A stretch of DNA of 64,000 nucleotides, taken from the NCBI GenBank assembly GCA_947177405.1, contig CAMWUJ010000001.1, positions 41,673-105,672 on the forward strand. Reading direction: 5' to 3'. The notes under the pieces are model-generated. The model had not been told where the DNA came from, ran no database searches, and saw nothing but the letters and a program-made list of their open reading frames with translations. Below, piece after piece: positions 1 through 9,522 of this stretch. The position numbers and the translations under genes are program-made. Source of the stretch: an uncultured Porphyromonadaceae bacterium (GTDB taxonomy: Bacteria > Bacteroidota > Bacteroidia > Bacteroidales > Muribaculaceae). Each line of letters begins with the position of its first letter. The stretch's first letter is position 1.

Positions 1-128
1 CATGATCCCTGAAGCTTCGACTGTAGGTCTGACCCGGAAGGCTCGTCTTTATCATCCTTACATGATGATACTGTCATAACAAGCAATGCCACAAACAGCA
101 TCGCAAACATTGAATGAATTCTTTTCAT
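1..128 (-). CDS. Truncated lipoprotein N-terminus (MKRIHSMFAMLFVALLVMTVSSCKDDKDEPSG...)
   Basis: Reverse complement of 3-128 reads as signal peptide plus lipobox Cys; runs off the window edge. Confidence 0.6.
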   Translation of the reverse strand, partial: MKRIHSMFAMLFVALLVMTVSSCKDDKDEPSGSDLQSKLQGS

Positions 129-171
129 AAAACCTCGTATTTAAAAATTAATAAATGATTCAAGTTGAAAC

Positions 172-1161
172 TTAAAATAAATGGAATGGCACAACAAATT
201 GTGCTTTCGAACGCATAAAATACTGCGCCTCAGGCTTTGACATATCAACAGAATATATTTTATACACTACAAATTGAGGATCCTGGGGGTCTCCGTATAA
301 GGCACTCTGAAACGATGAGGCTCCCCCTTGAGAGAAATCTTCAGTAGATGTCAGTGCATATACTTTGAATTTGAATTTACCGTTATGCTCCTTCGCCTGA
401 TGTCTGATAATCTTCTCCCACTTCACATTCTTTCCTTTGAATTTCAATACCTCTCCTGAATAATTAACTTTCGTGTCAAGAAGTCGCGACAAATTGGCCA
501 TTTCCACCACCGACGGCACATACCATCCAGGTCCCCACTTGTCAAGAGCTGTCTGGACAGGATACATTTCCGCCCCATATTTGGGATGAGCGGACTGGAA
601 GTAACGCAGCTTCTGAAGGTTGGCGTAACCGTTGGTCTTATCATTAGTGCCGAGAGGCATACTTTTATCTCCGTTGAATATGGATCCCCATCCATTTTGC
701 CCGCTTGTCCTGACAGGCACCTCCTTATGCCCGACAATACGTCCATGACGTCCATCGGGAGTGGTCATGACTACTATTCCCTCCACTCCGTTCTCATTAT
801 ACCAATCACCGACATGATAAACTTTGGAGGCCGGAGGAAACGAGGAGAAATCCGGCTCCGTACTCACATGATGGTATTTCCCGTTCACTATATAATCCAC
901 CTTCGGGATTTCTGAATTTGCAACCGATTCCTTAGTAGGAATAATCTCCTCAGTGCTGTTGTCATATTTGATTTTGAAAACCTTTTCAATTGAAATTTCC
1001 CTGTCGAAATTTTCTCCCGTCTTTCTGAATAGTATTTTGTCGGGATGAACCTCCTTCACCGTGCCCTTCATACCGGAAGCGTCGCGCATCACAATCTCAT
1101 CCGCGCAGATGATGCCTGCGCCGCTGAGAAACGCCAGTATTAAGAATATTATTTTTTTCAT
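172..1161 (-). CDS. Secreted hypothetical protein; N-terminal domain resembles the upstream neighbour
   Basis: ORF 172..1215; more plausible start at internal MKKIIFLILAFLSGAGIICA (signal peptide), overlapping the 1158 stop of the upstream gene. Confidence 0.75.
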   Translation of the reverse strand: MKKIIFLILAFLSGAGIICADEIVMRDASGMKGTVKEVHPDKILFRKTGENFDREISIEKVFKIKYDNSTEEIIPTKESVANSEIPKVDYIVNGKYHHVSTEPDFSSFPPASKVYHVGDWYNENGVEGIVVMTTPDGRHGRIVGHKEVPVRTSGQNGWGSIFNGDKSMPLGTNDKTNGYANLQKLRYFQSAHPKYGAEMYPVQTALDKWGPGWYVPSVVEMANLSRLLDTKVNYSGEVLKFKGKNVKWEKIIRHQAKEHNGKFKFKVYALTSTEDFSQGGASSFQSALYGDPQDPQFVVYKIYSVDMSKPEAQYFMRSKAQFVVPFHLF

Positions 1162-2084
1162 AGCTTGCCCAATCTTATTCCTATCGTTCCACCTACAGTT
1201 ATAGTCGGACTCCATGAAAGACCGTCACCTTTAAAAGCATTCGTGAAATCAAAGCCCAATTGAAGTCCTATATCCAAAACTCCGAGACTTGCTCCGAAAT
1301 AGAGTTTTTCAGGACAGCGTAGCAGATTTAATGCATCGTCTGTTTTCTTGCTATTCAGTGTGCTGCGTAAAAGGAGATCGAAAGAAGCTGTGGCCCCAAA
1401 CATAAAATATTCCGTCTTATACCAATATCCGAAAGGCACACCGATGTAAGTTCCGTTCAATGCAGGCCATTCTACATCTTTCGGCTTCTTGCCTGTGTAC
1501 ATCGCCAGATCGCCCTGAAGCCATGTAAATCCGAGTCCTACACTCCAGGCCGTGTCATTGCCACTCGCAAAAAGACAGTGAAGGTCTATATTGGCAGCGA
1601 ATCCGCCCCAGTCTATCTCTATATTCCCGGATCCGCTTCCGGTGCTTTGATAGCCCAACGTTGCACGGGGCATAAATGTAAAATCGGCGAAACGGCGCTT
1701 CTCCTGCGGTGGATCCACTACAACTCCACTCATAGTTTGCTGAGCCACACCGCTCAAGGTGGACTGATTTGAAGAAGGAGTCTCCGCAGTGCCCGAGGAT
1801 TGTACATTTCCCGAGCCGGTAGTGGAATCGGATGAGGAATCCAAGTGATTGATCACTTCCCTTTCCCCATTGTCAAATTCAATATAGAAAACCTTTTCAC
1901 GAGGCACCACATATTTGGGACCCGTAAGATTGGATGCCTTTTGATAGGTGATCTCTTTTTCTCCGATAGTCACTACTTTTGCCGCGATTTCTTCTCCGGA
2001 GGTAAGACATATCACATCTCCCATTGCTGCTGCCGGAATGAAGAGAGAGAGCGTCATGATACCATAACCCAATGTTCGTTTCAT
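1158..2084 (-). CDS. Secreted hypothetical protein with beta-rich C-terminus
   Basis: 308 aa ORF with signal peptide; N-terminal VICLTSGEEIAAKV...FYIEFDNGERE motif shared with downstream gene. Confidence 0.8.
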   Translation of the reverse strand: MKRTLGYGIMTLSLFIPAAAMGDVICLTSGEEIAAKVVTIGEKEITYQKASNLTGPKYVVPREKVFYIEFDNGEREVINHLDSSSDSTTGSGNVQSSGTAETPSSNQSTLSGVAQQTMSGVVVDPPQEKRRFADFTFMPRATLGYQSTGSGSGNIEIDWGGFAANIDLHCLFASGNDTAWSVGLGFTWLQGDLAMYTGKKPKDVEWPALNGTYIGVPFGYWYKTEYFMFGATASFDLLLRSTLNSKKTDDALNLLRCPEKLYFGASLGVLDIGLQLGFDFTNAFKGDGLSWSPTITVGGTIGIRLGKL

Positions 2085-2133
2085 AAAGATTTCTCATGTC
2101 TTCCCCGCTCTCTGAAAAAGACTTTTTAGAATA

Positions 2134-2460
2134 TAAAAAATGCGTGAGAGCCTTACTTATCGTCCATTCTCCTATCAGAGGTCTTCGCATTACCTTCTCA
2201 GTAAAAACGGACAGATTCGCAGAAGTCTCACGCAGTATATGCCGGCTTCGCCGATGGTTAATATCCAAAAGAATATAAACCATCGGCTGATGCTGCATAG
2301 CTACATCAACATCCACTGTCGGTCTTTTCCTTAACTGAGAATTAGAAAGTTGCGAAGTTCCTGATCGGAAGGAAAAGCGTCGAGTAAACGCATTTATACA
2401 ATATGTCTGCCGACCAGCCCGCTCCTCCTTGTCAAAGACTTCTGCGTTTTGGCCTGCATC
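2134..2460 (-). ncRNA. Candidate structured RNA, copy A
   Basis: TAAATTTG -7 box at 2463-2470 (minus); conserved GCGUUUA...ACGC hairpin, long variable hairpin, CAUAUACUGCGUGAG ... GGCUCUCACGCAUUUUUU; matches copies B and C. Confidence 0.65.
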
Positions 2461-3022
2461 CGCAAATTTAATACTTTTTCTTTATTCCTCAAATTATTAT
2501 ATCAATTTTTTAAAATGACTTGTATCAGGTATAAAAACAATGACGCCACGAAATTTCACAATCTCACGGCGCCTTGTGATTTTTTAGACTCGCCTACTTT
2601 CACAAGCAAACTGCAATCCTACTAAACCACTAACTTACAAATTTTATATCACTATTACTTAAAAGATTTTTGACTTGCCATCTTATATGAAACCGTAAGT
2701 CCACGGTTTTATCCATTGCAAAATTATAAAATTTCGAAACTCCCTGCAATAGTTTGCAGTGGATTTTTACTATTTTTTTATTATTAAAAATTAATTTTAT
2801 CAGGATTGTGCAATATCTTTTTACAAACAAAATTTCATTCGCTGCAATACCCCTGTCCCCGATACATTTCAAAAAAATTTACATTTCTTTTGGCTATCTC
2901 ATCTTTATATTATAACTTTGATAGACGGCTCTCAACCGGCGCCGGGACACCTTCCCTTTCCTCAAGCCCGAAAGCCGCCTGAGAACCACCGTTACCTTGA
3001 AATTATAATAATCCAAATAACG

Positions 3023-4819
3023 ATGACAAACAAACATTTCGATTATCTCACCGCTCTTAGAAAGGTGATGAAAGAAAAGGGGATCGACTGCGTGATCATA
3101 TCGGGCACCGACCCCCATCAGAGTGAACTACCACCCGCCCACTGGAGAGGAAGGGAATGGATCACCGGTTTTGAATCCGGCAACGGCACCAACGGCACTG
3201 CTGTAGTGCTCGCCGACGAGGCATATTGCTGGACTGATTCCCGTTATTTCATCCAGGCAGAAGATCAGCTCAAAGGATCCGGTTTTAAAATGATGAAGGA
3301 GGATGGTCCCGACGCAGTGGATCTGATCGACTGGGTGACCGAGAAAATGAACGCCGGACAGACTGTGGCTATCGACGGCATGACCTTCTCCGTGAGCTAT
3401 GCGCAACGCCTCCAGCAGGAGCTAACCGATAACAACATAAAGTTCAACGATAACTTTCCGCAATTCGACTATATATATCCCGATCGTCCGGAACGTCCCA
3501 AGAATAAACTTTTTATCCACGACGAAAAGATCGTAGGCGAGACCGTTGACGAAAAAGTCGCAGATGTGATGAAAGAGGTAAAAGGGGAACTGGCCAACGC
3601 CATCATGCTCTCCGCTCTCGACGACATAGCATGGGTCACCAATCTGCGCACAGCCAACGACATCGCTTTCTCCCCCATCTTCGTGTCTTATCTTTATCTC
3701 GACGACAACCGCCGCGTGCTTTTCATCGATGCTGAGAAAATCACCAAGGAAGTGGCCGACCATCTAGCTAAATATAACTTCGAGGTGAAGCCATACGACA
3801 GTGTGCTCGACTTCGCCGCCTCTCTTCCCAAGGAGACCCGCCTCCTAATCGATCCGATGAAGACGTCGCGTGGTCTCTACGATCATATAGGCTGCACACC
3901 GGTATTCGGAGGCGCAGGAGTGGCAAAGCTCAAGAGCATCAAGAACGCCACCATGCTCGCTAATCTTGAGACCGCAATGGAGAAAGATGGTGTGGCTCTC
4001 ACCAAATTCTTCATGATGGTGGAGAAGGAATACCCAAGCGGCAAACTCACTGAAATGGAATTGGGAAAACGCCTCCGCGCTTTCCGTCTTGCCGACCCCT
4101 CCTGTGTGGATGAGAGTTTTGCGCCTATCTTGGGTTGGAATGCGCATGGTGCAATCGTGCATTACGAAGCCACCGAAGCCACCGACGTGGCAATTGTGGG
4201 AGACGGTCTCCTTCTTGTGGATTCGGGAGGTCAATACACTTTCGGCACCACCGATATCACGCGCACCATCGCCTTAGGCACTCCTACCGACGAGCAGAAG
4301 CACGATTTCACATTGGTGATGAAGGGACACATCAATCTCTCCACCGCAATCTTCCCTGCCGGCACACGCGGTGACCAGCTCGATGCTTTCGCACGCATCT
4401 TCCTTTGGAAAGAGGGTAAAGCCTATTATCATGGCACAGGCCATGGCGTGGGTTTCTTCATCAACTGCCATGAAGGTCCCCAGAACATCCGTCTGAATCA
4501 TAACCCCACTCCCCTTGAGCCCGGAATGATCACCAGCAACGAGCCCGGTCTCTATCTTGAAGGCCGTTACGGAATCCGTTGTGAGAATCTGATCGTGACC
4601 GAACCGGCTATGGAGACTGAATTCGGGAAATTCTACAGATTCAATGAGATGACTCTATTCCCCTTCGATCTATCGCTTTTCGAGACGTCAATAATGACAG
4701 ATGAGGAAATCGACTGGCTCAACGCTTACCACAAGAAGGTATATGACCGTCTCTCACCCCTCCTCGACCCCGAGGAGCAGGCATGGCTCGCAGCTAAAAC
4801 CCAACCTCTGAAAAGATAA
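3023..4819 (+). CDS. Aminopeptidase P family protein (Xaa-Pro aminopeptidase)
   Basis: M24 features (GTTDITRT, HGTGHGVGFFINCHEGPQNI, TSNEPGLY); start moved from 2918 to ATG at 3023. Confidence 0.92.
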   Translation: MTNKHFDYLTALRKVMKEKGIDCVIISGTDPHQSELPPAHWRGREWITGFESGNGTNGTAVVLADEAYCWTDSRYFIQAEDQLKGSGFKMMKEDGPDAVDLIDWVTEKMNAGQTVAIDGMTFSVSYAQRLQQELTDNNIKFNDNFPQFDYIYPDRPERPKNKLFIHDEKIVGETVDEKVADVMKEVKGELANAIMLSALDDIAWVTNLRTANDIAFSPIFVSYLYLDDNRRVLFIDAEKITKEVADHLAKYNFEVKPYDSVLDFAASLPKETRLLIDPMKTSRGLYDHIGCTPVFGGAGVAKLKSIKNATMLANLETAMEKDGVALTKFFMMVEKEYPSGKLTEMELGKRLRAFRLADPSCVDESFAPILGWNAHGAIVHYEATEATDVAIVGDGLLLVDSGGQYTFGTTDITRTIALGTPTDEQKHDFTLVMKGHINLSTAIFPAGTRGDQLDAFARIFLWKEGKAYYHGTGHGVGFFINCHEGPQNIRLNHNPTPLEPGMITSNEPGLYLEGRYGIRCENLIVTEPAMETEFGKFYRFNEMTLFPFDLSLFETSIMTDEEIDWLNAYHKKVYDRLSPLLDPEEQAWLAAKTQPLKR

Positions 4820-4823
4820 CAAA

Positions 4824-5375
4824 ATGGCAATAATAAGAAGCGTAAGGGGCTTCCGCCCCAAAATCGGCAAGGATTGTTTCCTTGCCGACAACGCCTGCAT
4901 CATAGGCGATGTAGTGATGGGCGACGAATGTAGCGTATGGTTCGGCACGGTGCTTCGCGGTGATGTGAATTCCATCCGCATAGGCAATGGAGTCAATATC
5001 CAGGACGGCAGCGTGCTCCACACCCTATATCAGAAATCCACAATCGAAATAGGCGACCATGTGAGCATAGGCCACAACGTGGTGATTCACGGTGCTCATA
5101 TCCGCGACTACGCCCTCATCGGGATGGGGGCCGTGGTGATGGACGACGCCGAGGTGGGAGAAGGCGCTCTGGTGGCCGCCGGATCGGTGGTACTGAGCCG
5201 CACCAAGATCGGGCCCCACGAGATGTGGGCCGGTGCTCCGGCCAAATTCGTAAAGATGGTGGAGCCGGAGAAAGCAAAAGAGATGAATCAGAAAATAGCG
5301 CGAAACTACCTGATGTATTCCCGGTGGTACACCGAAGGAGAGGAAGCCGAACGCTACAAAAACTACGAGGATTAG
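4824..5375 (+). CDS. Gamma carbonic anhydrase family protein (left-handed beta-helix)
   Basis: 183 aa hexapeptide repeats, GDVNSIRIGNGVNIQDGSVLH...GHNVVIHG. Confidence 0.92.
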   Translation: MAIIRSVRGFRPKIGKDCFLADNACIIGDVVMGDECSVWFGTVLRGDVNSIRIGNGVNIQDGSVLHTLYQKSTIEIGDHVSIGHNVVIHGAHIRDYALIGMGAVVMDDAEVGEGALVAAGSVVLSRTKIGPHEMWAGAPAKFVKMVEPEKAKEMNQKIARNYLMYSRWYTEGEEAERYKNYED

Positions 5376-5554
5376 CCTTCCCGAACGCAATTTTATATAA
5401 AAAGAGGATTTTTTTCGCTAAAATTGTTAAAAAATTTTGTCAGAATCAGAAGATTATATAATTTTGCAAAGAAATAGCCGCCAACGCGCCGATGTGCGTT
5501 GTGGCGCAACGAGATCAAATAAGAATTAAAAACTTAAAAATTAATAACATTCAC

Positions 5555-5746
5555 ATGATTATCGTACCAGTAAAAGAAGGCGAAAACATCGAGAAAGCGC
5601 TTAAGAAATTCAAACGTAAATTCGAAAGAACCGGCATTGTAAAAGAACTTCGCAGCCGTCAGGCTTTCGAGAAGCCTTCGGTGACCAACCGCAAGAAGAT
5701 GATCAAGGCCATTTACGTTCAGCAGCTTCGTCAGGCAGAGCAGTAA
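5555..5746 (+). CDS. rpsU: 30S ribosomal protein S21
   Basis: MIIVPVKEGENIEKALKKFKRKFERTGIVKELRSRQAFEKPSVTNRKK; start at 5555. Confidence 0.96.
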   Translation: MIIVPVKEGENIEKALKKFKRKFERTGIVKELRSRQAFEKPSVTNRKKMIKAIYVQQLRQAEQ

Positions 5747-5825
5747 GCCTCTTTTCATCATAGATATATCTATCCGGTGCATCATTGCAATAATGTATGC
5801 GCCGGATTTTCATTTAGGCGTTGAA

Positions 5826-6752
5826 ATGATACATTCCCGTTTCCGTCAATATCTGTCGCTGGAGCTCAACAGGAGTCGTCTCACTGTGGAGGCATATATG
5901 CGCGACATTGATCAGTTTGAAAGCTGGATCACTTCCGGTGCCACGGAGCGGTTTGATCCGGCGTCGGTAACTCTCTCCGATATCCGTGCGTGGCTCGCCT
6001 CCATAGGGCGATCCGACTCCCCCTCTACACTCCGGAGAAAGACCCAGAGCCTGCGGTCTTTCTTCAGATGGATGCTCAAGGAGGGGATAGTGGCCTCCAA
6101 TCCCGCAGCCGATGTCACGCTTGCAAAAAAAGGGAAACACCTGCCGGAGTTTGTGAGGGAAAGCGAGATGGAGGAAATCCTGTCGCTTCCCGAAGGGAAT
6201 GATTACAGGAGCGTGCGCGACCGCCTCATCCTTACCATCCTTTATTCCACAGGCATCCGTCAGGCGGAACTTCTGGCGCTTCGCGATTCCGACATATCTT
6301 TCTCCGCCAAGGAAGCCAAGGTGACCGGTAAACGTAACAAGCAGAGGATAATCCCACTCCCCTCCCGTCTCCTTGATGAAATAAAAAGATGGCAGGAGAT
6401 AAGAAACCGACGCCACCCTGATCTTAAATCACCGGTGCCTCTTTTCCCCGGAGAGAAAGGACCTCTGAGCAAGATGACATTATATAAGATTGTCAAAAAC
6501 GGATTGGCATCCACATCCTCTGCAGCCAAGTCTCCTCACGTGCTCCGTCACACATTCGCCACCTCCATGCTCAATCACGGGGCCAACCTTGACATGGTGA
6601 AGGAGATGCTCGGGCATGCGTCGCTGACCACAACGGAGATCTACACCCATCTATCTTTCGACCAGCTCAAGAAGAACTATGCACAGGCACATCCCAGAGC
6701 AAGGGACACAAGCAAAGGGGGAAAGCAGGAAGAGGGGGCGGCCACGAAATAA
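5826..6752 (+). CDS. xerC: Tyrosine recombinase XerC/XerD-type
   Basis: Integrase core: TGIRQAELLALR, PHVLRHTFATSML, LGHASLTTTEIYTH; start could be 5793 or 5826. Confidence 0.9.
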   Translation: MIHSRFRQYLSLELNRSRLTVEAYMRDIDQFESWITSGATERFDPASVTLSDIRAWLASIGRSDSPSTLRRKTQSLRSFFRWMLKEGIVASNPAADVTLAKKGKHLPEFVRESEMEEILSLPEGNDYRSVRDRLILTILYSTGIRQAELLALRDSDISFSAKEAKVTGKRNKQRIIPLPSRLLDEIKRWQEIRNRRHPDLKSPVPLFPGEKGPLSKMTLYKIVKNGLASTSSAAKSPHVLRHTFATSMLNHGANLDMVKEMLGHASLTTTEIYTHLSFDQLKKNYAQAHPRARDTSKGGKQEEGAATK

Positions 6753-6857
6753 ATAGGGAAAGAATTAGACATCCTTCCCCTAAATATGTTAATGGAGTCT
6801 TAACAATTTTACCTTTATTATTGTTATCTTTGTAGAAACCCTTAAAACTGAATAATT

Positions 6858-7151
6858 ATGGAAGCGACAATCAAAGCCATTCATTTCGATATCTCCGAAA
6901 ACCTCGTCTCCTTCATCAATAAAAAAATCAACAAGTTGACCCGCAGGTATGAAAACATCACGGATGCAGAAGTGAATCTTACTCTGGTCAAGCCGGAATC
7001 GGCCAAAAATAAAGAGGCCGGAATAAAGCTCATCCTCCCCGGCACACCCGATCTCTTCGCCTCCAAGACAGCGGACACATTCGAAGAAGCAATCGACCTC
7101 TCCTTAGATGCCCTCGAAAAGCAACTTGAAAAGGAGAAAGCAAAAAAATAA
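6858..7151 (+). CDS. hpf: Ribosome hibernation promoting factor
   Basis: 97 aa HPF/RaiA-like; TATCTTTG promoter motif about 30 bp upstream. Confidence 0.88.
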   Translation: MEATIKAIHFDISENLVSFINKKINKLTRRYENITDAEVNLTLVKPESAKNKEAGIKLILPGTPDLFASKTADTFEEAIDLSLDALEKQLEKEKAKK

Positions 7152-7153
7152 AA

Positions 7154-8203
7154 ATGACACCACGCAAGAACGTGAAGAAAAAAACGGAAGTCCCCGGAAG
7201 GAAAATATATATCCTTTCGGGGCTTGCCATTGCCTTGATAGCTCTGATGATATGGGGATTTCCTTATGTTATGGCGCAGACTCCCCGAGAAGCCCTTATA
7301 CGCATCCCGGCCACTGCCAACCAAAAAACCCTCACCGACTCTCTCTCCAAATATTATGGTGACAAATTCGCTTCCAAAGTGATAGGAATCTCACGGTTTC
7401 CCAAAGACAGTGTGGGTCTCCGCCACGGATCCTACCTAATTCCCGAGGGTTCGAATCCTTTGTCGGTAAGCCGTCGCCTCACGCATGGAGCCCAGACTCC
7501 TGTAACGGTGACAATCAATGGATTCCGTTCGCTGGATAACCTCATCCAGCGCATAAGCGCAAAGCTTGATTTTCCCGCCGACTCCCTTCGTGCCGTTCTT
7601 GCCGACAGCACTGTAATGGCGGAATATGGGTTGCGCCCCGAACAGGCGCTCGCACTCTTTGCCGACGACTCCTATCAGCTCTATTGGACAGCCTCACCGC
7701 GTGAGGTGGTGAAAAAGATAGGAAGCAACTATCTCTCCATCTGGAATAAAGAAAGAAAAGATAAAGCCGCCGCTCTTGGTCTCACTCCTGCCGAAGTGAT
7801 GATAATTTGCTCTATCACCGACGAGGAGACCAATGCAAAAGCTGAGAAAGGCACCATAGGTCGGCTATATATCAACCGACTCAGAAAAGGGATGAAGCTC
7901 CAGTCGGATCCCACGGTGAGGTTTGCTCTTAATGATTTCACCATACGCCGTGTGAAAGGAGAACACCTGAAAGCCGATTCTCCCTATAACACCTATCGCT
8001 ATGCCGGACTCCCGCCGGGACCGATCCGCACCACCGGGAAAGCCACCATCGACTCCGTGCTCAATAGCGATCCTAATGATTATATCTTCATGTGTGCCAA
8101 AGAGGATTTCTCGGGCACCCATAATTTCGCCGTTACCTTCGAGGAGCATCAGGAGAATGCTCGCAGATACCAGAAAGCTCTTGACGAAAGAGGGATAAAA
8201 TAA
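7154..8203 (+). CDS. mltG: Endolytic transglycosylase MltG
   Basis: YceG-like: ICSITDEETNAKAEKGTIGRLYINRLRKGMKLQSDPTVRF, YNTYRYAGLPPGPI. Confidence 0.93.
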   Translation: MTPRKNVKKKTEVPGRKIYILSGLAIALIALMIWGFPYVMAQTPREALIRIPATANQKTLTDSLSKYYGDKFASKVIGISRFPKDSVGLRHGSYLIPEGSNPLSVSRRLTHGAQTPVTVTINGFRSLDNLIQRISAKLDFPADSLRAVLADSTVMAEYGLRPEQALALFADDSYQLYWTASPREVVKKIGSNYLSIWNKERKDKAAALGLTPAEVMIICSITDEETNAKAEKGTIGRLYINRLRKGMKLQSDPTVRFALNDFTIRRVKGEHLKADSPYNTYRYAGLPPGPIRTTGKATIDSVLNSDPNDYIFMCAKEDFSGTHNFAVTFEEHQENARRYQKALDERGIK

Positions 8204-8218
8204 ATCTGAATGATCTGA

Positions 8219-9478
8219 ATGAAACGAACCGTTTCCGGACATATACGTCTCATTATAGCGACAATTCTATTGTCGGTATGCAATGCATTGTGTATTTACG
8301 CCAACGAAAATTCTCCCGTAGTAACCGTTGAAACACCGGCTCCGATGGCGATGATTCCAACCCGGGATCTTGATGTAGATGAAGCATTGGAGGATATTTA
8401 CGGCAATGAATTTCCCGATATCGACGATGATCGGCCATTACGCCCGCTCACTCGGCCCGAGGAAAATGATACCAACCGAAACTGGTGGCAACTTCTCCGC
8501 AAAGGGCGCCTAAGCACGTCGGATACTACGGTGCAATATCCCAAATTCCTGAATTTCTGTATGAAAGTTTATCGTTGGGCCGACAAAGCCTTCAATTCTT
8601 ACGATTCTCTATATGTGGTCGGTACCGGTCGTCGCTGGAAAGTGCGAATCCTTAGCGACAACTGGGTAGACTCCTATTCCTTCAACCCCGGCAAAAAGAT
8701 TCCTATCCGGATGATGAGCGACCCTTATTCCAATATTGGAGCCTATCTCCAGTATATGGCTGTCAGCGTGGGATATTCATTCGATATGAATAAGCTTACC
8801 AGCCGCAAAGACGATGGACATCATAAATTTGAATACACATTCAATTGCGCCCGTTTCAATATCGAAGGGCATCTATGGACCAACTCCGGAAGCACATTCA
8901 TACGCACGTTCGGTGATTACAACGACGGTCATCTAATCAAAAAGCGATTCGACGGAGTAAAACTCAAGAATCTGGAGGTGTATGGCTATTATTTCTTTAA
9001 CAACCGCAAATTTTCTATGGGAGCGGCCTATAACTTCTCCAAAATTCAGAAAAAAAGTGCCGGCTCGGCAGTATTAGGAATCGGATATAACAACATCAAT
9101 CTGTCGCTCGACCTTGAAGCGCTTCCCGAAGAGCTGAAGCCATATCTCAAGGTGGCTCCCGATAAATATAGGTTTCACTATAGAAGCTATGCACTTATAA
9201 GCGGATATTCCTTCAATTGGGTGCTTACCCCCAAACTTCTCTTCAATGTATCAGCCATGCCGGGCATAGGAATAAACCTAACTTATCTGGACAATTACAG
9301 TGGTTCGGCAAAATCAATGGCTCTGAACATACGCGCCATGAGTTCGCTCACTTATAATCTAAAAGACTTCTTCATATGTGCCGTAGCCAAACTTTATGGC
9401 AGTTGGTATGTCTCCGGAAAAGATTATATGTTCTCCTCCGTAGAGAATGGTCAGATAAGCATCGGTTACAGATTTTAG
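8219..9478 (+). CDS. DUF4421-like outer-membrane associated protein
   Basis: 419 aa; signal peptide, repeated beta-strand pattern typical of Bacteroidetes DUF4421. Confidence 0.65.
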   Translation: MKRTVSGHIRLIIATILLSVCNALCIYANENSPVVTVETPAPMAMIPTRDLDVDEALEDIYGNEFPDIDDDRPLRPLTRPEENDTNRNWWQLLRKGRLSTSDTTVQYPKFLNFCMKVYRWADKAFNSYDSLYVVGTGRRWKVRILSDNWVDSYSFNPGKKIPIRMMSDPYSNIGAYLQYMAVSVGYSFDMNKLTSRKDDGHHKFEYTFNCARFNIEGHLWTNSGSTFIRTFGDYNDGHLIKKRFDGVKLKNLEVYGYYFFNNRKFSMGAAYNFSKIQKKSAGSAVLGIGYNNINLSLDLEALPEELKPYLKVAPDKYRFHYRSYALISGYSFNWVLTPKLLFNVSAMPGIGINLTYLDNYSGSAKSMALNIRAMSSLTYNLKDFFICAVAKLYGSWYVSGKDYMFSSVENGQISIGYRF

Positions 9479-9522
9479 AAAATGAAGCGGTTAGAGTCAA
9501 CTTCGAAGAAAATTTGCCAAAT

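Noticed and set aside
1897-2316. 139-aa ORF over RNA copy A
   Set aside because: Overlaps the 2084 start and the structured region; no signal of a real protein
5814-6416. Antisense ORF over xerC
   Set aside because: Shadow ORF, no recognisable domain
5826-6752. XerC as the capsule promoter invertase or prophage integrase
   Set aside because: Located in housekeeping rpsU-hpf context; likely chromosomal Xer, no prophage genes nearby
7446-7460. GGTTCGAATCC, tRNA T-arm-like
   Set aside because: Lies inside mltG coding sequence; no acceptor or anticodon arms
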